Positions 54,522 through 63,938 are shown, counted from the stretch's first letter. The stretch: 64,000 nucleotides of DNA from Aliidiomarina haloalkalitolerans (GCF_003987315.1 NZ_PIPI01000001.1:1-64000); one strand, 5' to 3'. The notes: generated by a model from the sequence alone, not told the origin. Numbers and translations: made by a program.

Positions 54522-55294
54522 GTGAGCCAAAGTTATTGGCAATAGACAGTGCAACCGAATACTGTTCGGTTGCGTATAGTGATGGTGAACAGCTGGTATT
54601 TCGCGGGCAAGAAGCACCGCGGCAACATGCGGACTTATTACTGCCGTTTGTTCAGCAAGTTCTTGCAGAAGCGGGCAGTAGCCTGGCTGAATTGGATGCC
54701 ATTATTGTCGGGCGTGGCCCGGGTAGCTTTACCGGTGTACGCATTGCCGCTGGGATTGCGCAAGGCCTGGCATTCAGTCAACGTATTCCTTTAGTTGGCG
54801 TGTCGAGTTTGCAGGCGATGGCGCAACAGGCTTGGCGTTTAGGGCAAGTGTCACAGGTTCTTGCTGCTATTGATGCGCGCATGGGCGAGGTGTATGCGGG
54901 AACCTACCAGGTTGAAAATGGTCTGATGGTTGCACAGCATGCAGAAGTGGTGTGCGCGCCAAATACGATCGTCACTGCGCTCGACATGGCTGGCAACATG
55001 GCTGGCAACACAGCTGCCAATGTAGCTGCCAAGAAAGAGCAACGTAGTGAATGGTATGGCGTTGGTACGGGCTTTGTCACCTATGCGGCAGAACTCGCTG
55101 AGGCACTGGCCAATGTGGGGGCTACAGTTGTGGCAACCCATGCAGAAGCAACAGTGCATTTCCCGCATGCGATTGATATGTTAGCACTTGGTCGCGACGC
55201 ATTTTTGCGCGGTCAGGCGGTACCAGCAAGTGAATTTGAACTGCATTATGTCCGGAATGAAGTGACATGGCAGAAACTGCCGGGGCGTGGCTAG
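54518..55294 (+). CDS. tsaB: TsaB, tRNA threonylcarbamoyladenosine synthesis protein
   Basis: Partner of TsaD and TsaE in making the t6A modification of ANN-decoding tRNAs. The product is 258 residues: LLAIDSATEYCSVAYSDG, ADLLLPFVQQVLAEAG, IIVGRGPGSFTGVRIAAGIAQGLAF and AAIDARMGEVYAGTY are the family core. It is longer than E. coli TsaB (231), partly because of an alanine/asparagine-rich repeat at residues about 157-172. Coupled to yoaA by a 4-bp overlap and followed by slp, as in E. coli. Confidence 0.95.
   Translation: MSEPKLLAIDSATEYCSVAYSDGEQLVFRGQEAPRQHADLLLPFVQQVLAEAGSSLAELDAIIVGRGPGSFTGVRIAAGIAQGLAFSQRIPLVGVSSLQAMAQQAWRLGQVSQVLAAIDARMGEVYAGTYQVENGLMVAQHAEVVCAPNTIVTALDMAGNMAGNTAANVAAKKEQRSEWYGVGTGFVTYAAELAEALANVGATVVATHAEATVHFPHAIDMLALGRDAFLRGQAVPASEFELHYVRNEVTWQKLPGRG
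54985..55032 (+). repeat. 12-bp tandem repeat inside tsaB
   Basis: Four 12-bp units (two of ATGGCTGGCAAC, then ACAGCTGCCAAT and GTAGCTGCCAAG) encode MAGN-MAGN-TAAN-VAAK in frame. Confidence 0.9.
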
Positions 55295-55345
55295 GCGTAA
55301 GAGCCGAGACGCGCGCGAGCAAGGTTGTTGCCGAGGAGGTAGCTC

Positions 55346-56020
55346 ATGAAAATCGACACCCTGAATTTTGGTTTTTGGAAATGGATCCTGAGTGCCAGTG
55401 CTGCACTGCTGTTATTGAGCGGCTGTGCTGCACGGTTACCAGAAAATATTCGTACAACCGACGAAAGCCTGACCAATTTTTCTACCGTGATGGCCAGCCC
55501 TGAAGCGACTCAAGGTGACTTGGTGCGCTGGGGCGGGGTCATTGCCGAGGTACGTAACCGCGCCGAGCACTCCGAAATCGAAGTGGTGTTTTTCACCTTG
55601 CGTGGCACGGGCCGTCCGTATGTCAGTGACCAAACTCCAGGCCGTTTCCGGGTGCGCGTTGAAGGCTTTGCTGACCCTGAAGTGTATGCCCGTGGCCGTT
55701 CGATTACGGTGCTAGGTACTTACCAAAGCATGGTCGAAGACACCATTGACGAGTTTGTTTATCGTTTTCCATTAGTGCGCGCGCAGGGCGTCCATTTGTG
55801 GTCAGAAGAGCCGCAGCGCGTGGATGTCTGGCATCATGACATGTATTCGCCTTGGTATCGCCACCGCTTGTACGGCACCGGCCCGTACCGCGTACACCCA
55901 TACTACTTCCCTTATGGTGTGCGCCATGTCGATGACCAGCGCGACCAGCGTCCACCGACCCAGCAAGCACCGCAGCAACGGCCACAGATGCAACGTGAAC
56001 CTGTGCGGCAGCAGCATTGA
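55346..56020 (+). CDS. slp: Slp family outer-membrane lipoprotein
   Basis: The 224-residue product has a lipobox LLSGC (cysteine at residue 27) and the Slp pattern DLVRWGGVIAEVRN, ITVLGTYQ and AQGVHLWSE. The family is induced by starvation in E. coli. Unlike E. coli Slp it has a tail of about 60 residues rich in His, Tyr, Arg, Pro and Gln (HRLYGTGPYRVHPYYFP, then QQAPQQRPQMQREPVRQQH). GAGG lies about 10 bases before the ATG. Its place between tsaB and fadD matches E. coli yeaY. Confidence 0.87.
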   Translation: MKIDTLNFGFWKWILSASAALLLLSGCAARLPENIRTTDESLTNFSTVMASPEATQGDLVRWGGVIAEVRNRAEHSEIEVVFFTLRGTGRPYVSDQTPGRFRVRVEGFADPEVYARGRSITVLGTYQSMVEDTIDEFVYRFPLVRAQGVHLWSEEPQRVDVWHHDMYSPWYRHRLYGTGPYRVHPYYFPYGVRHVDDQRDQRPPTQQAPQQRPQMQREPVRQQH

Positions 56021-56922
56021 GGGCGGTTCAATTTAACCTCCCGTATATTCAACTCGCGGGAGTCCATGCGCAATTTCCGAGTACAGCACCACGGACGGTG
56101 CTGGCGCTGCATGGTTGGTTAGACAATGCGGCAAGCTTTACCCCACTGTTGCAAGAATTGGAAATTCAAGCCCAGCTGGAATCCACAGCCGAAACCGCTG
56201 CGCAACCGCATACCCTCGACCTGATTGCACTTGATTTTGCTGGCCACGGCCATTCCGATCATCGGCCGCAAGGTGCGTGGTATTACTTCACCGAATACGT
56301 TGCCGATGTGATTGCATTAATTCAACAACAGCAGCAACAACAGCAGTGGTCGAATCTAGAATTGCTCGGCCATAGTATGGGTGGCTATGTGGCACAACTC
56401 GTGGCGGCAGCATTGCCAGACCAAGTGCAACGTGTGACTGCAATTGAAGCCATGGGATTGTGGCTCGGCCAAGGTGGCAACCTTGTCACTCATCTGCAAA
56501 AAGCCACCGCACAGCGCAGCGAATTGCGCAGCAAAGCCGCTCCCTGCTATAAAGACCTACAACGTTTAGTCAATCTGCGTGCTGAGTTAAACGATCTGAC
56601 GCCAGATTTAGCGCGTTTATTAATTGAGCGCAGCGTGGTGACCACTGAACGCGGATTTGAGTGGCGTGTTGATCCCCGAGTTCGGTTGCCCTCACCAATT
56701 CGCTTTACAGCAGCGCATGCGGTCGATATGTTAGAGAATATTCGCTGTCCGTTACACGTTGTGCTCGGCGACAGCGGCCATAACGACTTGCATCAAGCGA
56801 TTCAAAACTGGCAACATCATGTTCAACAATTGACGACACTGACGATAGAAGGCGGGCATCATGCACATATGCAAAGCCCAGCTGACATTGCACGAATTTT
56901 GCTCGATCGTGCAGGATCGTGA
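56017..56922 (+). CDS. Alpha/beta-hydrolase
   Basis: A 301-residue hydrolase. LALHGWLDNAASF, DFAGHGHSDHR and the nucleophile elbow LLGHSMGGYVAQLVA are visible, with the late histidine in EGGHHAHMQSP. The frame opens with TTG at 56017, overlapping the slp stop (TTGA). No better start gives the N-terminal strand QFNLPYIQLAG, so the TTG is accepted with reserve. A run of nine Gln (CAA/CAG) lies near residue 103-111. Likely cotranscribed with slp. The substrate is unknown. Confidence 0.82.
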   Translation: MRAVQFNLPYIQLAGVHAQFPSTAPRTVLALHGWLDNAASFTPLLQELEIQAQLESTAETAAQPHTLDLIALDFAGHGHSDHRPQGAWYYFTEYVADVIALIQQQQQQQQWSNLELLGHSMGGYVAQLVAAALPDQVQRVTAIEAMGLWLGQGGNLVTHLQKATAQRSELRSKAAPCYKDLQRLVNLRAELNDLTPDLARLLIERSVVTTERGFEWRVDPRVRLPSPIRFTAAHAVDMLENIRCPLHVVLGDSGHNDLHQAIQNWQHHVQQLTTLTIEGGHHAHMQSPADIARILLDRAGS

Positions 56923-56951
56923 GGCGATCAAGGCCGATTAACGCTATGATC

Positions 56952-56968
56952 GACTGGTCGGATATGAG
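56952..56968 (+). promoter_or_regulatory. FadR-type operator upstream of fadD
   Basis: GACTGGTCGGATATGAG resembles the E. coli FadR site AACTGGTCNGACCAGTT. The left half ACTGGTC and the central NGA match exactly; the right half is poor. It lies about 60 bp before fadD, where repression by FadR would be expected. fadR is in the same window. Confidence 0.5.
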
Positions 56969-57029
56969 AAGATGACGTGTTATTCGTGACTATTATTTAA
57001 AAAAATTACGTAAATCAGGAGCGTTCACG

Positions 57030-58685
57030 GTGGATAAGATTTGGCTGGAACGGTATCCAAATGGGGTGCCAAAAGAAATCGATCCGGATCACTATGCTTC
57101 GTTAGTCGAAATTTTCGAAGAAAGTGCACAAAAATATCGTGACCACGTTGCATTCAGCAACATGGACACAGACATCACCTATGGTGAACTGGACCAGTTA
57201 ACAGAGAAGTTTGCTGCCTACTTGCAATCAATCGGCTTGAAAAAGGGCGATCCAGTTGCCGTGATGATGCCAAACTTATTGCAATATCCGGTCGCCTTGT
57301 TCGGGATTCTGCGTGCGGGCATGACGGTTGTGAATGTCAATCCACTCTATACAGCGCGGGAACTGAAGCATCAGTTGACCGACTCGAAGAGTAAGGCGAT
57401 TGTGATTCTGAAAAACTTCGCCCACACCTTAGCGAAGATTGAAAAAGACGTCAGCCTCGACAAAGTTATCCTGACTAGCATTGGTGATATGTTGCCAGTG
57501 CCGAAGCGTTGGATTGTCAATTTAGTCGTCAAGTACGTGAAGAAAATGGTACCGGCTTATAGCCTGTCGAACACGGTTGAGTTCAACGATGTACTGGTCG
57601 AAGGTGCGAAGAATTCGTATTCACGGCCAGAAGTGAAAGGCGACGATCTCGCTTTCCTACAATACACAGGTGGAACCACTGGGGTGTCGAAAGGCGCGAT
57701 GCTGACTCATCGCAACATGGTCGCCAACCTTGATCAAATTTCAGCCTTTATTCTGCCTCGCTTAAGTGACGGTAAAGAAGTGGTCATTACTGCGTTACCG
57801 CTGTACCACATCTTTGCGTTAACGGCGAATTGCTTGGCGTTTTTGAAATTTGGTGGCAAGAATATCTTGATCACCAATCCGCGCGATATGCCTGCGTTTG
57901 TGAAAGAACTCGGCAAGCACAAGTTCACCATGATTTCCGGTGTAAATACCTTGTTTAACGGCTTGTTACATACTCCCGGCTTCAAAGACCTTGACTTTGC
58001 TCATTTAAAAATCGCCTTAGGTGGTGGTATGGCTGTGCAACGTGCGGTCGCAGAAAACTGGGAAAAAGTCACCGGTACTGCGCTGTTAGAAGGTTATGGT
58101 TTGACCGAATGCTCACCGGTCGTGACTGCGAACCCGTTTGATATTGAGCATTATACGGGCTCCATTGGTATTCCATTGCCTTCGACTGACTGTAAAATCG
58201 TCGATGAAGACGGTAATGAGTTGCCAATGGGTGAACCGGGTGAACTGTGGGTGAAAGGTCCGCAGGTCATGGCGGGTTATCTCGGACGTCCGGAAGACAC
58301 TGACAAGGCGATCAAAGACGGTTGGTTCGCAACCGGTGATATGGCGACTGTGGATGAGCATGGCTTCTTCCGCATTGTTGACCGCAAAAAAGATATGATT
58401 TTGGTGTCAGGCTTTAATGTCTACCCGAATGAAATTGAAGACGTGGTTGCAAGTCATCCGAAGGTATTGGAAGTTGCCGCAGTTGGTGTACCGCACGAGT
58501 CGTCAGGTGAAGTCGTCAAGATTGTCGTTGTGAAGAAAGACCAATCGCTTGCTGAAAAAGAGCTGATTGATTTCTGCCGCGAGAATTTAACGGCGTATAA
58601 AGTGCCGAAACTCGTTGAGTTCCGTGACGAATTACCGAAAACGAACGTGGGCAAAATTCTGCGTCGTGAATTACGGGATGATTAA
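57030..58685 (+). CDS. fadD: FadD, long-chain fatty acyl-CoA synthetase
   Basis: Activates fatty acids with ATP and CoA at the inner membrane. The 551-residue product begins with GTG at 57030 after AGGAGCG and shows [18 protein letters not shown] as in E. coli FadD. AMP-binding motifs are [18 protein letters not shown] (about 211-228), [51 protein letters not shown] and a C-terminal [13 protein letters not shown] with the catalytic lysine. rnd starts at its stop codon (TAATG). Confidence 0.97.
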   Translation: MDKIWLERYPNGVPKEIDPDHYASLVEIFEESAQKYRDHVAFSNMDTDITYGELDQLTEKFAAYLQSIGLKKGDPVAVMMPNLLQYPVALFGILRAGMTVVNVNPLYTARELKHQLTDSKSKAIVILKNFAHTLAKIEKDVSLDKVILTSIGDMLPVPKRWIVNLVVKYVKKMVPAYSLSNTVEFNDVLVEGAKNSYSRPEVKGDDLAFLQYTGGTTGVSKGAMLTHRNMVANLDQISAFILPRLSDGKEVVITALPLYHIFALTANCLAFLKFGGKNILITNPRDMPAFVKELGKHKFTMISGVNTLFNGLLHTPGFKDLDFAHLKIALGGGMAVQRAVAENWEKVTGTALLEGYGLTECSPVVTANPFDIEHYTGSIGIPLPSTDCKIVDEDGNELPMGEPGELWVKGPQVMAGYLGRPEDTDKAIKDGWFATGDMATVDEHGFFRIVDRKKDMILVSGFNVYPNEIEDVVASHPKVLEVAAVGVPHESSGEVVKIVVVKKDQSLAEKELIDFCRENLTAYKVPKLVEFRDELPKTNVGKILRRELRDD

Positions 58686-59884
58686 TGACAAGTGCAAGTC
58701 AAGACAACTCGGCCTCAGCGGCCGAGTCTGCAACTGACGACCGCATGTCCGATTATCGGATGATAAACGCCACTGGGGAACTGGTGGCGTTTTGCGATCG
58801 AGCGGCTGCGAAAGGTTATGTGATCGTCGATACCGAGTTTGTGCGCACACGCACTTACTATGCGCAGTTAGGCCTAGTGCAAGCAAGTTGCGCCGGTGAA
58901 GCCGTGCTGATTGACCCGCTCAACGGCGTGGATTTGCAACCCTTGTGGCAACTGCTTAGCAGTGGTGTGGAAGTGATTCTGCATGCGGGCGGTGAAGACT
59001 TAGAGTTGTTCCATCGTTACGACGCATTACCCAAAAAGCTGTTTGACAGCCAAGTCGCACATGCGTTCTTAACGGACGGCAGTCAAATTGGTTATGCCGG
59101 ATTAGTTGAGAAGATGCTCGGGATTGCAGTCGATAAAAGCCAAAGCCGCACAGACTGGTTGCAGCGCCCATTGAGTAAAGCGCAGCTTGATTATGCGGCA
59201 GCGGATGTCATTTATCTGGAACGCTTGCAAGTCGAGTTGAAGGAACAAGTTGAACAACTGCCATTTGCCGACTTGGTGTGGCAAGAGTGTCGTGAGCAAG
59301 TGCAAAAGCGTGCGCGCGATGTGGCGCCTCAGGTTGCTTGGCGCGATATTGGCGGTGTTAGCTTATTGCCTGGCACTGGTCGTGCAATTCTGCGTGAACT
59401 TGCTGCTTGGCGCTTGCAAACAGCACGGACCAATGATGTCGCTTTACCCTTTATTCTGCGTGATCCGGTGATGGTTGAGATAGCGCGAACGCGCCCGCAA
59501 AATCGCCATCAATTAGGGCAAATTGCTGATATTCACCCGCGTTCGCTGCGTTTGTATGGCGATGCGGTATTGTCCTGTGTGGCTGCAGGAGAGGCTGTTC
59601 CCGCAAGTGAGCAACCGGAAGATATTCCGCGTTATGATCAACTGCCTGGCTATAAACGCTTTTTTAAAGCAGCCAAGGCGCTGTTTGCAGACGTGGCTGA
59701 AGAAACTGGTATCCCAGTGTCGTTGCTTGGTTCTCGTAAGCAAATTAACGACGTCTTTGTGTATGCGCATTTTACCAGTGAGGCGAGCAAATCCTTGATT
59801 GCCAAGCCGGATCTCTGTAGTGGCTGGCGCGCCGATTTATTGGTGGATGGTTTGCAAGCACTATTGGCCGAAAGTAAGCGTTAG
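58685..59884 (+). CDS. rnd: Ribonuclease D
   Basis: A 3'-5' exonuclease trimming tRNA ends. The 399 residues include the DEDD exonuclease: D49/E51 in VIVDTEFVRTRTYYAQLGLVQ, the second Asp in HAGGEDLELF, and the last Asp in LDYAAADVIYLERLQ. HRDC domains follow (AWRDIGGVSLLPGTGRAILRELAAWR). A 20-residue Ser/Ala/Asp-rich N-terminal extension precedes the usual start; an ATG at 58745 is the alternative. TAATG coupling to fadD supports the upstream start. Confidence 0.95.
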   Translation: MTSASQDNSASAAESATDDRMSDYRMINATGELVAFCDRAAAKGYVIVDTEFVRTRTYYAQLGLVQASCAGEAVLIDPLNGVDLQPLWQLLSSGVEVILHAGGEDLELFHRYDALPKKLFDSQVAHAFLTDGSQIGYAGLVEKMLGIAVDKSQSRTDWLQRPLSKAQLDYAAADVIYLERLQVELKEQVEQLPFADLVWQECREQVQKRARDVAPQVAWRDIGGVSLLPGTGRAILRELAAWRLQTARTNDVALPFILRDPVMVEIARTRPQNRHQLGQIADIHPRSLRLYGDAVLSCVAAGEAVPASEQPEDIPRYDQLPGYKRFFKAAKALFADVAEETGIPVSLLGSRKQINDVFVYAHFTSEASKSLIAKPDLCSGWRADLLVDGLQALLAESKR

Positions 59885-59895
59885 GAATAACCGCA

Positions 59896-60165
59896 ATGTT
59901 TTGTCGTATTTTGAAGTCTCCCCGTAAAGCCGATACTTACTTGTATTTGCCGATGGACGCAGAGCTTGGTGATTTACCTTTGCCGCTGCAACAGTTGTTT
60001 ATTCCTGAATTGGAAGTCACCCGCATGGCGATCAGCCCAAACCGTCAATTTGCCCGCATTAGTGGTGTAAAGTTGCTGGAACACCTAGAAGACCCCGGGT
60101 ACTATTTGCAAATGCCACTGCCGGTTGAGAATCTGCTCGACAGCCACAAAGCAGACCGTCGGTAG
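59896..60165 (+). CDS. ycgL: YcgL domain protein
   Basis: A small cytoplasmic protein (89 residues) of unknown function. MFCRILKSPRKADTYLYLP and the helical PELEVTRMAISPNRQFAR followed by GYYLQMPLP match the YcgL family. It follows rnd by 11 bp and precedes a lytic transglycosylase. Confidence 0.93.
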   Translation: MFCRILKSPRKADTYLYLPMDAELGDLPLPLQQLFIPELEVTRMAISPNRQFARISGVKLLEHLEDPGYYLQMPLPVENLLDSHKADRR

Positions 60166-60192
60166 TTCGTTGTTCTGAAGAGAGGAAGATTT

Positions 60193-61224
60193 ATGCGGTT
60201 ATTCGGTGTTCAGTTCGGTCATGTTTTGCGACATGTAGCGCTACTACTGGTGTTCTCGTTATTGATATTTGCAGGCAAAGCCCTAGTGAGTGGGAAGGCG
60301 CAAGCCAATGACGTCGATGTTGCGGGTTTTCCTGACTATGTCGAACAATTAAAAGTTGAAGCTCGTGAACACGGCATCTCGGCAGATGCCATTGCGCGGG
60401 CGTTTACTGATGTTGAGTTTTATCAGCGAGCAGTAAGTGCCGACCGCAACCAACCAGAGTTTACCATTACCCTCGACACTTATTTGCCGCGCGCTGTTCC
60501 TGATTGGAAAGTCCAGCAGGGCGTACGTAAATACCGTGAGCACCGTGAACTACTCGAGCGAATTGGTGCTGAATATGGCGTACAGCCACGCTTTATTGTC
60601 GCCTTGTGGGGTGTCGAAACCAACTATGGTGGTTTCACCGGCAACTTCAAAGTGGTGTCTGCGTTAGCAACGTTAGCGTACGAAGGTCGCCGTGAAGCGT
60701 TCTTTAAACGTCAGTTAATGCAAGCACTAGAAATTATTGACGCTGGCCATATCGAACCAGAGCAAATGCGCGGATCGTGGGCAGGAGCGATGGGCCAAAC
60801 CCAGTTTATGCCAAGTTCGTTCTTGTCGTATGCGGTTGATGGTGACGGCGATGGTAAAATCGATATTTGGAATAGCTTCCCTGATGTGTTCGCATCTGCG
60901 GCGAACTACTTAGCTCAAGTGGGTTGGGATGACAGCAAAACCTGGGGACGGCAAGTTCGTTTACCGGCTGGTTTTGATACCGAGTTAGCTGGCCTTAACA
61001 CCAAAAAATCACTGGCGGAATGGCAAGAGCTTGGCATTCGTCGCTATGACGGCTCAGCGTTACCGACTCGAGATATTCAAGCGTCTGTGATTATGCCTGA
61101 CGGCGTTGATGGCCGTATTTACTTGGCTTATCACAACTGGGACGTGCTGATGCGTTGGAACCGCTCGAATTACTTCGTTGCTGCGGTTGGTACGCTTGCC
61201 GATCGCATTCAAATGGGACTGTAA
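60193..61224 (+). CDS. MltB-like lytic murein transglycosylase
   Basis: The enzyme cleaves peptidoglycan glycan strands with formation of 1,6-anhydromuramic ends. The 343 residues have an N-terminal hydrophobic stretch (VLRHVALLLVFSLLIFAGKALVSG) that acts as signal or anchor; no lipobox is present. The catalytic Glu is E142 in ALWGVETNYG, followed by GSWAGAMGQTQFMPSSFLSYAVDGDGDGKIDIW, the MltB family signature. AmpG in this window would import the products (functional link by inference). Confidence 0.93.
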   Translation: MRLFGVQFGHVLRHVALLLVFSLLIFAGKALVSGKAQANDVDVAGFPDYVEQLKVEAREHGISADAIARAFTDVEFYQRAVSADRNQPEFTITLDTYLPRAVPDWKVQQGVRKYREHRELLERIGAEYGVQPRFIVALWGVETNYGGFTGNFKVVSALATLAYEGRREAFFKRQLMQALEIIDAGHIEPEQMRGSWAGAMGQTQFMPSSFLSYAVDGDGDGKIDIWNSFPDVFASAANYLAQVGWDDSKTWGRQVRLPAGFDTELAGLNTKKSLAEWQELGIRRYDGSALPTRDIQASVIMPDGVDGRIYLAYHNWDVLMRWNRSNYFVAAVGTLADRIQMGL

Positions 61225-61228
61225 GTGC

Positions 61229-62035
61229 ATGTTAGCACCGCTGCCTATTGGGAAAATGGTCTGTGTTGGGCGCAATTATGGCGCCCACGCTGCCGAGCTT
61301 GGCAATGCCATTCCCGAGCAACCCTTGCTGTTTATGAAGCCCGCAAGCGCGTGGCAGCCGCTGTATGGCTTTGTCGACGGTAAGGACGCTGAGCGCCAAC
61401 GTCGGACAAATATTGTGCATATCCCGCAGGGACTGGGCTCCTGTCACCATGAGCTTGAGCTGACACTGCTCATTGGTGAGCATTTAAGTTCTGATTCAAT
61501 CTCCGCACAAGCTGCGACAGCAAATGTCGCACTGAAAGCCATTGCAGGTGTTGGCCTAGGGCTCGACCTAACCTTACGCGACCTGCAAGAGCAACTGAAA
61601 CGACAAGGACAGCCATGGGAGCGGGCAAAGGCTTTTGCTGGCAGTGCGCCGCTTACCGAGTTTATTGCGGTTGAAGACCTTGGTGTTAACCTTGACGAGC
61701 TGAGCTTTACCTTGCACCGCAACGGTTCGTTGCAGCAGCATGGCAAAGTCAGTGACATGATCTTCCCGATTGCGCAGTTAGTCCTCGATATAGCCACAAC
61801 ATTTAGCTTGCAACCGGGCGATATTATTTTTACCGGTACACCGGCTGGCGTTAGTGCTTTGCATGCGGGCGATGAACTAGTGCTAGCATTGCAGGCAGGT
61901 GAACAGGAATTTACTTGGCAGGCACACGTTGCGGATGCCACCGCTAACGCTGCTAACACCACCGCTAACGCTGCTAACACCACCGCTAACGCTACAGCCA
62001 CCACTAACGCGCAGGGGCAGCGGCAAGGTGAGTAG
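61229..62035 (+). CDS. ycgM: Fumarylacetoacetate hydrolase family protein, YcgM-like
   Basis: A metal-dependent C-C bond hydrolase or oxaloacetate tautomerase/decarboxylase type enzyme. The ATG at 61229, 4 bp after the transglycosylase stop, gives 268 residues beginning MLAPLPIGKMVCVGRNYGAHA. HELELTLLIGEHL carries the metal-binding glutamates, with GLGLDLTLRDLQ and GDIIFTGTPAGVS as later motifs. About 25 residues of Ala, Asn and Thr repeats end the protein. It lies in the ycgL-ycgM-ycgN order of E. coli. Exact substrate not known. Confidence 0.88.
   Translation: MLAPLPIGKMVCVGRNYGAHAAELGNAIPEQPLLFMKPASAWQPLYGFVDGKDAERQRRTNIVHIPQGLGSCHHELELTLLIGEHLSSDSISAQAATANVALKAIAGVGLGLDLTLRDLQEQLKRQGQPWERAKAFAGSAPLTEFIAVEDLGVNLDELSFTLHRNGSLQQHGKVSDMIFPIAQLVLDIATTFSLQPGDIIFTGTPAGVSALHAGDELVLALQAGEQEFTWQAHVADATANAANTTANAANTTANATATTNAQGQRQGE
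61941..62004 (+). repeat. 21-bp tandem repeat at the 3' end of the ycgM-like gene
   Basis: CCGCTAACGCTGCTAAC recurs with a 21-bp period at 41, 62 and (partly) 83 beyond 61900. It encodes TANAANT repeats at the C-terminus of the hydrolase. Confidence 0.9.
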
Positions 62036-62531
62036 CGAAAAACCGAATGCCGCAGCGTTTTGGCAAACTAAGTCACTGCCAGACATGACACCGCAAGAGT
62101 GGGAGTCGCTGTGTGATGGCTGTGGCAAGTGCTGTTTACATAAGCTGTTAGACGAGCGCGATGACCTGCCGGAAGACGCGCCTATGCAGCTTGGCGAAGA
62201 TTTACATTACACCCACGTTGCGTGCAAACTCCTGAATACCGAGCAGGGCGGCTGTCGTCATTACCCGATTCGCCATCGCTTTGTGCCCGGTTGTGTGCAG
62301 CTCACTGCTGATGACCTCGACAGCATTCATTACATGCCGCCAAGTTGCGCTTATCGGCGCTTACACGAAGGCCGCGGTTTACCAAGTTGGCACCCCTTGT
62401 TACATGATGGTTCGCGGGCAGCGATGGAAGCAGCCGGAATGGCAGTTACAGGTTATCCCGTAACCAGTGATGAACGGGATGAGCCAAGCGAAGCGACCAT
62501 TGTGACTTGGCCGCTGCACGACTGTGATTAA
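62028..62531 (+). CDS. ycgN: YcgN family cysteine-cluster protein
   Basis: The GTG at 62028, which overlaps the upstream stop by 8 bp, gives 167 residues beginning MSSEKPNAAAFWQTKSL. EWESLCDGCGKCCLHKL is the cysteine cluster of the family (UPF0260), with further Cys in HVACKLLN, GGCRHY and PGCVQL, suggesting a bound Fe-S or zinc centre. A longer frame reading back through the repeats is not real. E. coli YcgN starts in the same manner, about 15 residues before the WESLCDGCG motif. Confidence 0.92.
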   Translation: MSSEKPNAAAFWQTKSLPDMTPQEWESLCDGCGKCCLHKLLDERDDLPEDAPMQLGEDLHYTHVACKLLNTEQGGCRHYPIRHRFVPGCVQLTADDLDSIHYMPPSCAYRRLHEGRGLPSWHPLLHDGSRAAMEAAGMAVTGYPVTSDERDEPSEATIVTWPLHDCD

Positions 62532-62537
62532 GTTTGG

Positions 62538-63080
62538 TTAAATTCGCCGAGTTGCGAACAAACGCGCCGCTATCACGACAACGGCTAGGCCAAGAAAAAT
62601 ACTAAAAATAATCTGCATCCACTCGGGCATATTCAGGCCGAATAAACGCCAACCGTCATCACCACACATGCCAGTAATGGCAAACACACTCGGTAACCAT
62701 TCATGCAAAGGCGCCCAACTGGGGAAGTTCGGATAAGCAGAACAGCTGGTAAACAACGGGTTTGCTTCGCGCTGAAACCATAAATGGTAGTTAGCAGACG
62801 ACAAGCCCGCCCAAGCGCTGCCAATCCAGCCCGTAAAGGCCACAAGACGTACCGCAAAATATTGCGGTGCCGCAGCGCCTAGCCACGCAAACAACGCGAT
62901 ACCAATCATGGCGGTGCGTTGGTAAATACATTGCTCACAGGGGTTTTGCTCGTTGACGTGCTGCATGTACAACGCGGTTAACACCAAGCCTGTCGCAGCC
63001 GCAGCTAAGAGCAGCCAAGGCCAACGTTTTTGCGGCCATGAGCCTAAATGTTCGAGAATTGATTTCGAGTTGATGTTCAT
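62538..63080 (-). CDS. dsbB: DsbB, disulfide-bond oxidoreductase
   Basis: An inner-membrane quinone-linked protein that reoxidises DsbA. The 180 residues have four membrane spans, with the first periplasmic pair C48-x-x-C51 (NPCEQCIYQR) and the second pair C113 and C139 in TSCSAYPNF and TGMCGDDGW. Both are needed for electron transfer. The gene converges with ycgN (6 bp between stops) and diverges from fadR. Confidence 0.95.
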   Translation of the reverse strand: MNINSKSILEHLGSWPQKRWPWLLLAAAATGLVLTALYMQHVNEQNPCEQCIYQRTAMIGIALFAWLGAAAPQYFAVRLVAFTGWIGSAWAGLSSANYHLWFQREANPLFTSCSAYPNFPSWAPLHEWLPSVFAITGMCGDDGWRLFGLNMPEWMQIIFSIFLGLAVVVIAARLFATRRI

Positions 63081-63136
63081 ATCTGTAATCTTCGTTAAGA
63101 AACTCAGTGGCGATTAATTGAAACATGCTATCATAA

Positions 63137-63153
63137 AACTTGTCCGACCATTG
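63137..63153 (+). promoter_or_regulatory. FadR-type operator between dsbB and fadR
   Basis: AACTTGTCCGACCATTG matches the E. coli FadR palindrome AACTGGTCNGACCAGTT at 13 of 16 specified positions. It lies about 65 bp before the fadR start, where it could control fadR itself. Confidence 0.65.
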
Positions 63154-63218
63154 TGAGCAAGTTACAATCCGATATTGCCCTTAATGTATTCTGAAATTTG
63201 TAGCAAAGAAAGGCACTT

Positions 63219-63929
63219 ATGTTTATTAAAGCAAAAAGTCCTGCAGGGTTTGCAGAGGAATTTATCGTAAAGTCGATCTGGAAAGGTGACTTTGCGCCGG
63301 GCTCGATCCTGCCGGCTGAACGTGAGTTGTCTGAACTCATCGGCGTGACGCGTACCACATTACGTGAAGTATTACAGCGCTTGGCGCGCGACGGCTGGTT
63401 GACAATTCAACACGGCAAGCCAACTCGGGTGAACAACTTTTGGGAAACCTCAGGTTTGAATATTCTCGAAACGCTTGCGCGTCTTGACGAAGAAGGTATG
63501 CCGGATTTAGTTGACCATTTATTGTCAGCGCGCACGAATATCAGTGCGATTTATATCCGCCAAGCCATTCGCCACAATCCTGAGCGCGCCGCAGAAGTAT
63601 TGCGTGCAGCCCAAACCTTAGAAGACAGTCCCAAGGCGTTCGCCGATTTTGACTATCAACTCAACCACGAATTGGCACTTGCCTCTGGCAATCCGATTTA
63701 TGTACTGGTATTAAATGGGTTCAAGGGACTGTATGCGCGCATTGGCCAATTTTACTTTTCTGAAAGTAAAGGCCGTGAGCTTGCACGTAATTACTATGAA
63801 GAGCTTTTAAAGTTGGTTGAAGCGAAAGACTATAATGGCGCACTCGGTTTAGTCCGTCAGTATGGTTATGACTCGGCCGCAATTTGGAAAGATCTTCGCG
63901 ACTCAATTCCTGAGAATCTTGTCGACTAG
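63219..63929 (+). CDS. fadR: FadR, fatty-acid metabolism regulator
   Basis: A GntR-family regulator released from DNA by acyl-CoA. The 236-residue product has the winged helix ([61 protein letters not shown]; about 12-70) and an acyl-CoA-binding helical C-terminal domain with [25 protein letters not shown]. FadR represses beta-oxidation and activates fabA/fabB in E. coli; here fadD and fadR itself have operator candidates. AAAGGCAC precedes the ATG. Confidence 0.97.
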   Translation: MFIKAKSPAGFAEEFIVKSIWKGDFAPGSILPAERELSELIGVTRTTLREVLQRLARDGWLTIQHGKPTRVNNFWETSGLNILETLARLDEEGMPDLVDHLLSARTNISAIYIRQAIRHNPERAAEVLRAAQTLEDSPKAFADFDYQLNHELALASGNPIYVLVLNGFKGLYARIGQFYFSESKGRELARNYYEELLKLVEAKDYNGALGLVRQYGYDSAAIWKDLRDSIPENLVD

Positions 63930-63938
63930 CACGTCTGA

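Noticed and set aside
61899-62027. N-terminal extension of ycgN encoding PPLTLLTPPLTLL repeats
   Set aside because: This is the shifted reading of the 21-bp repeat that encodes the ycgM-like C-terminus. The GTG at 62028 fits the family start.
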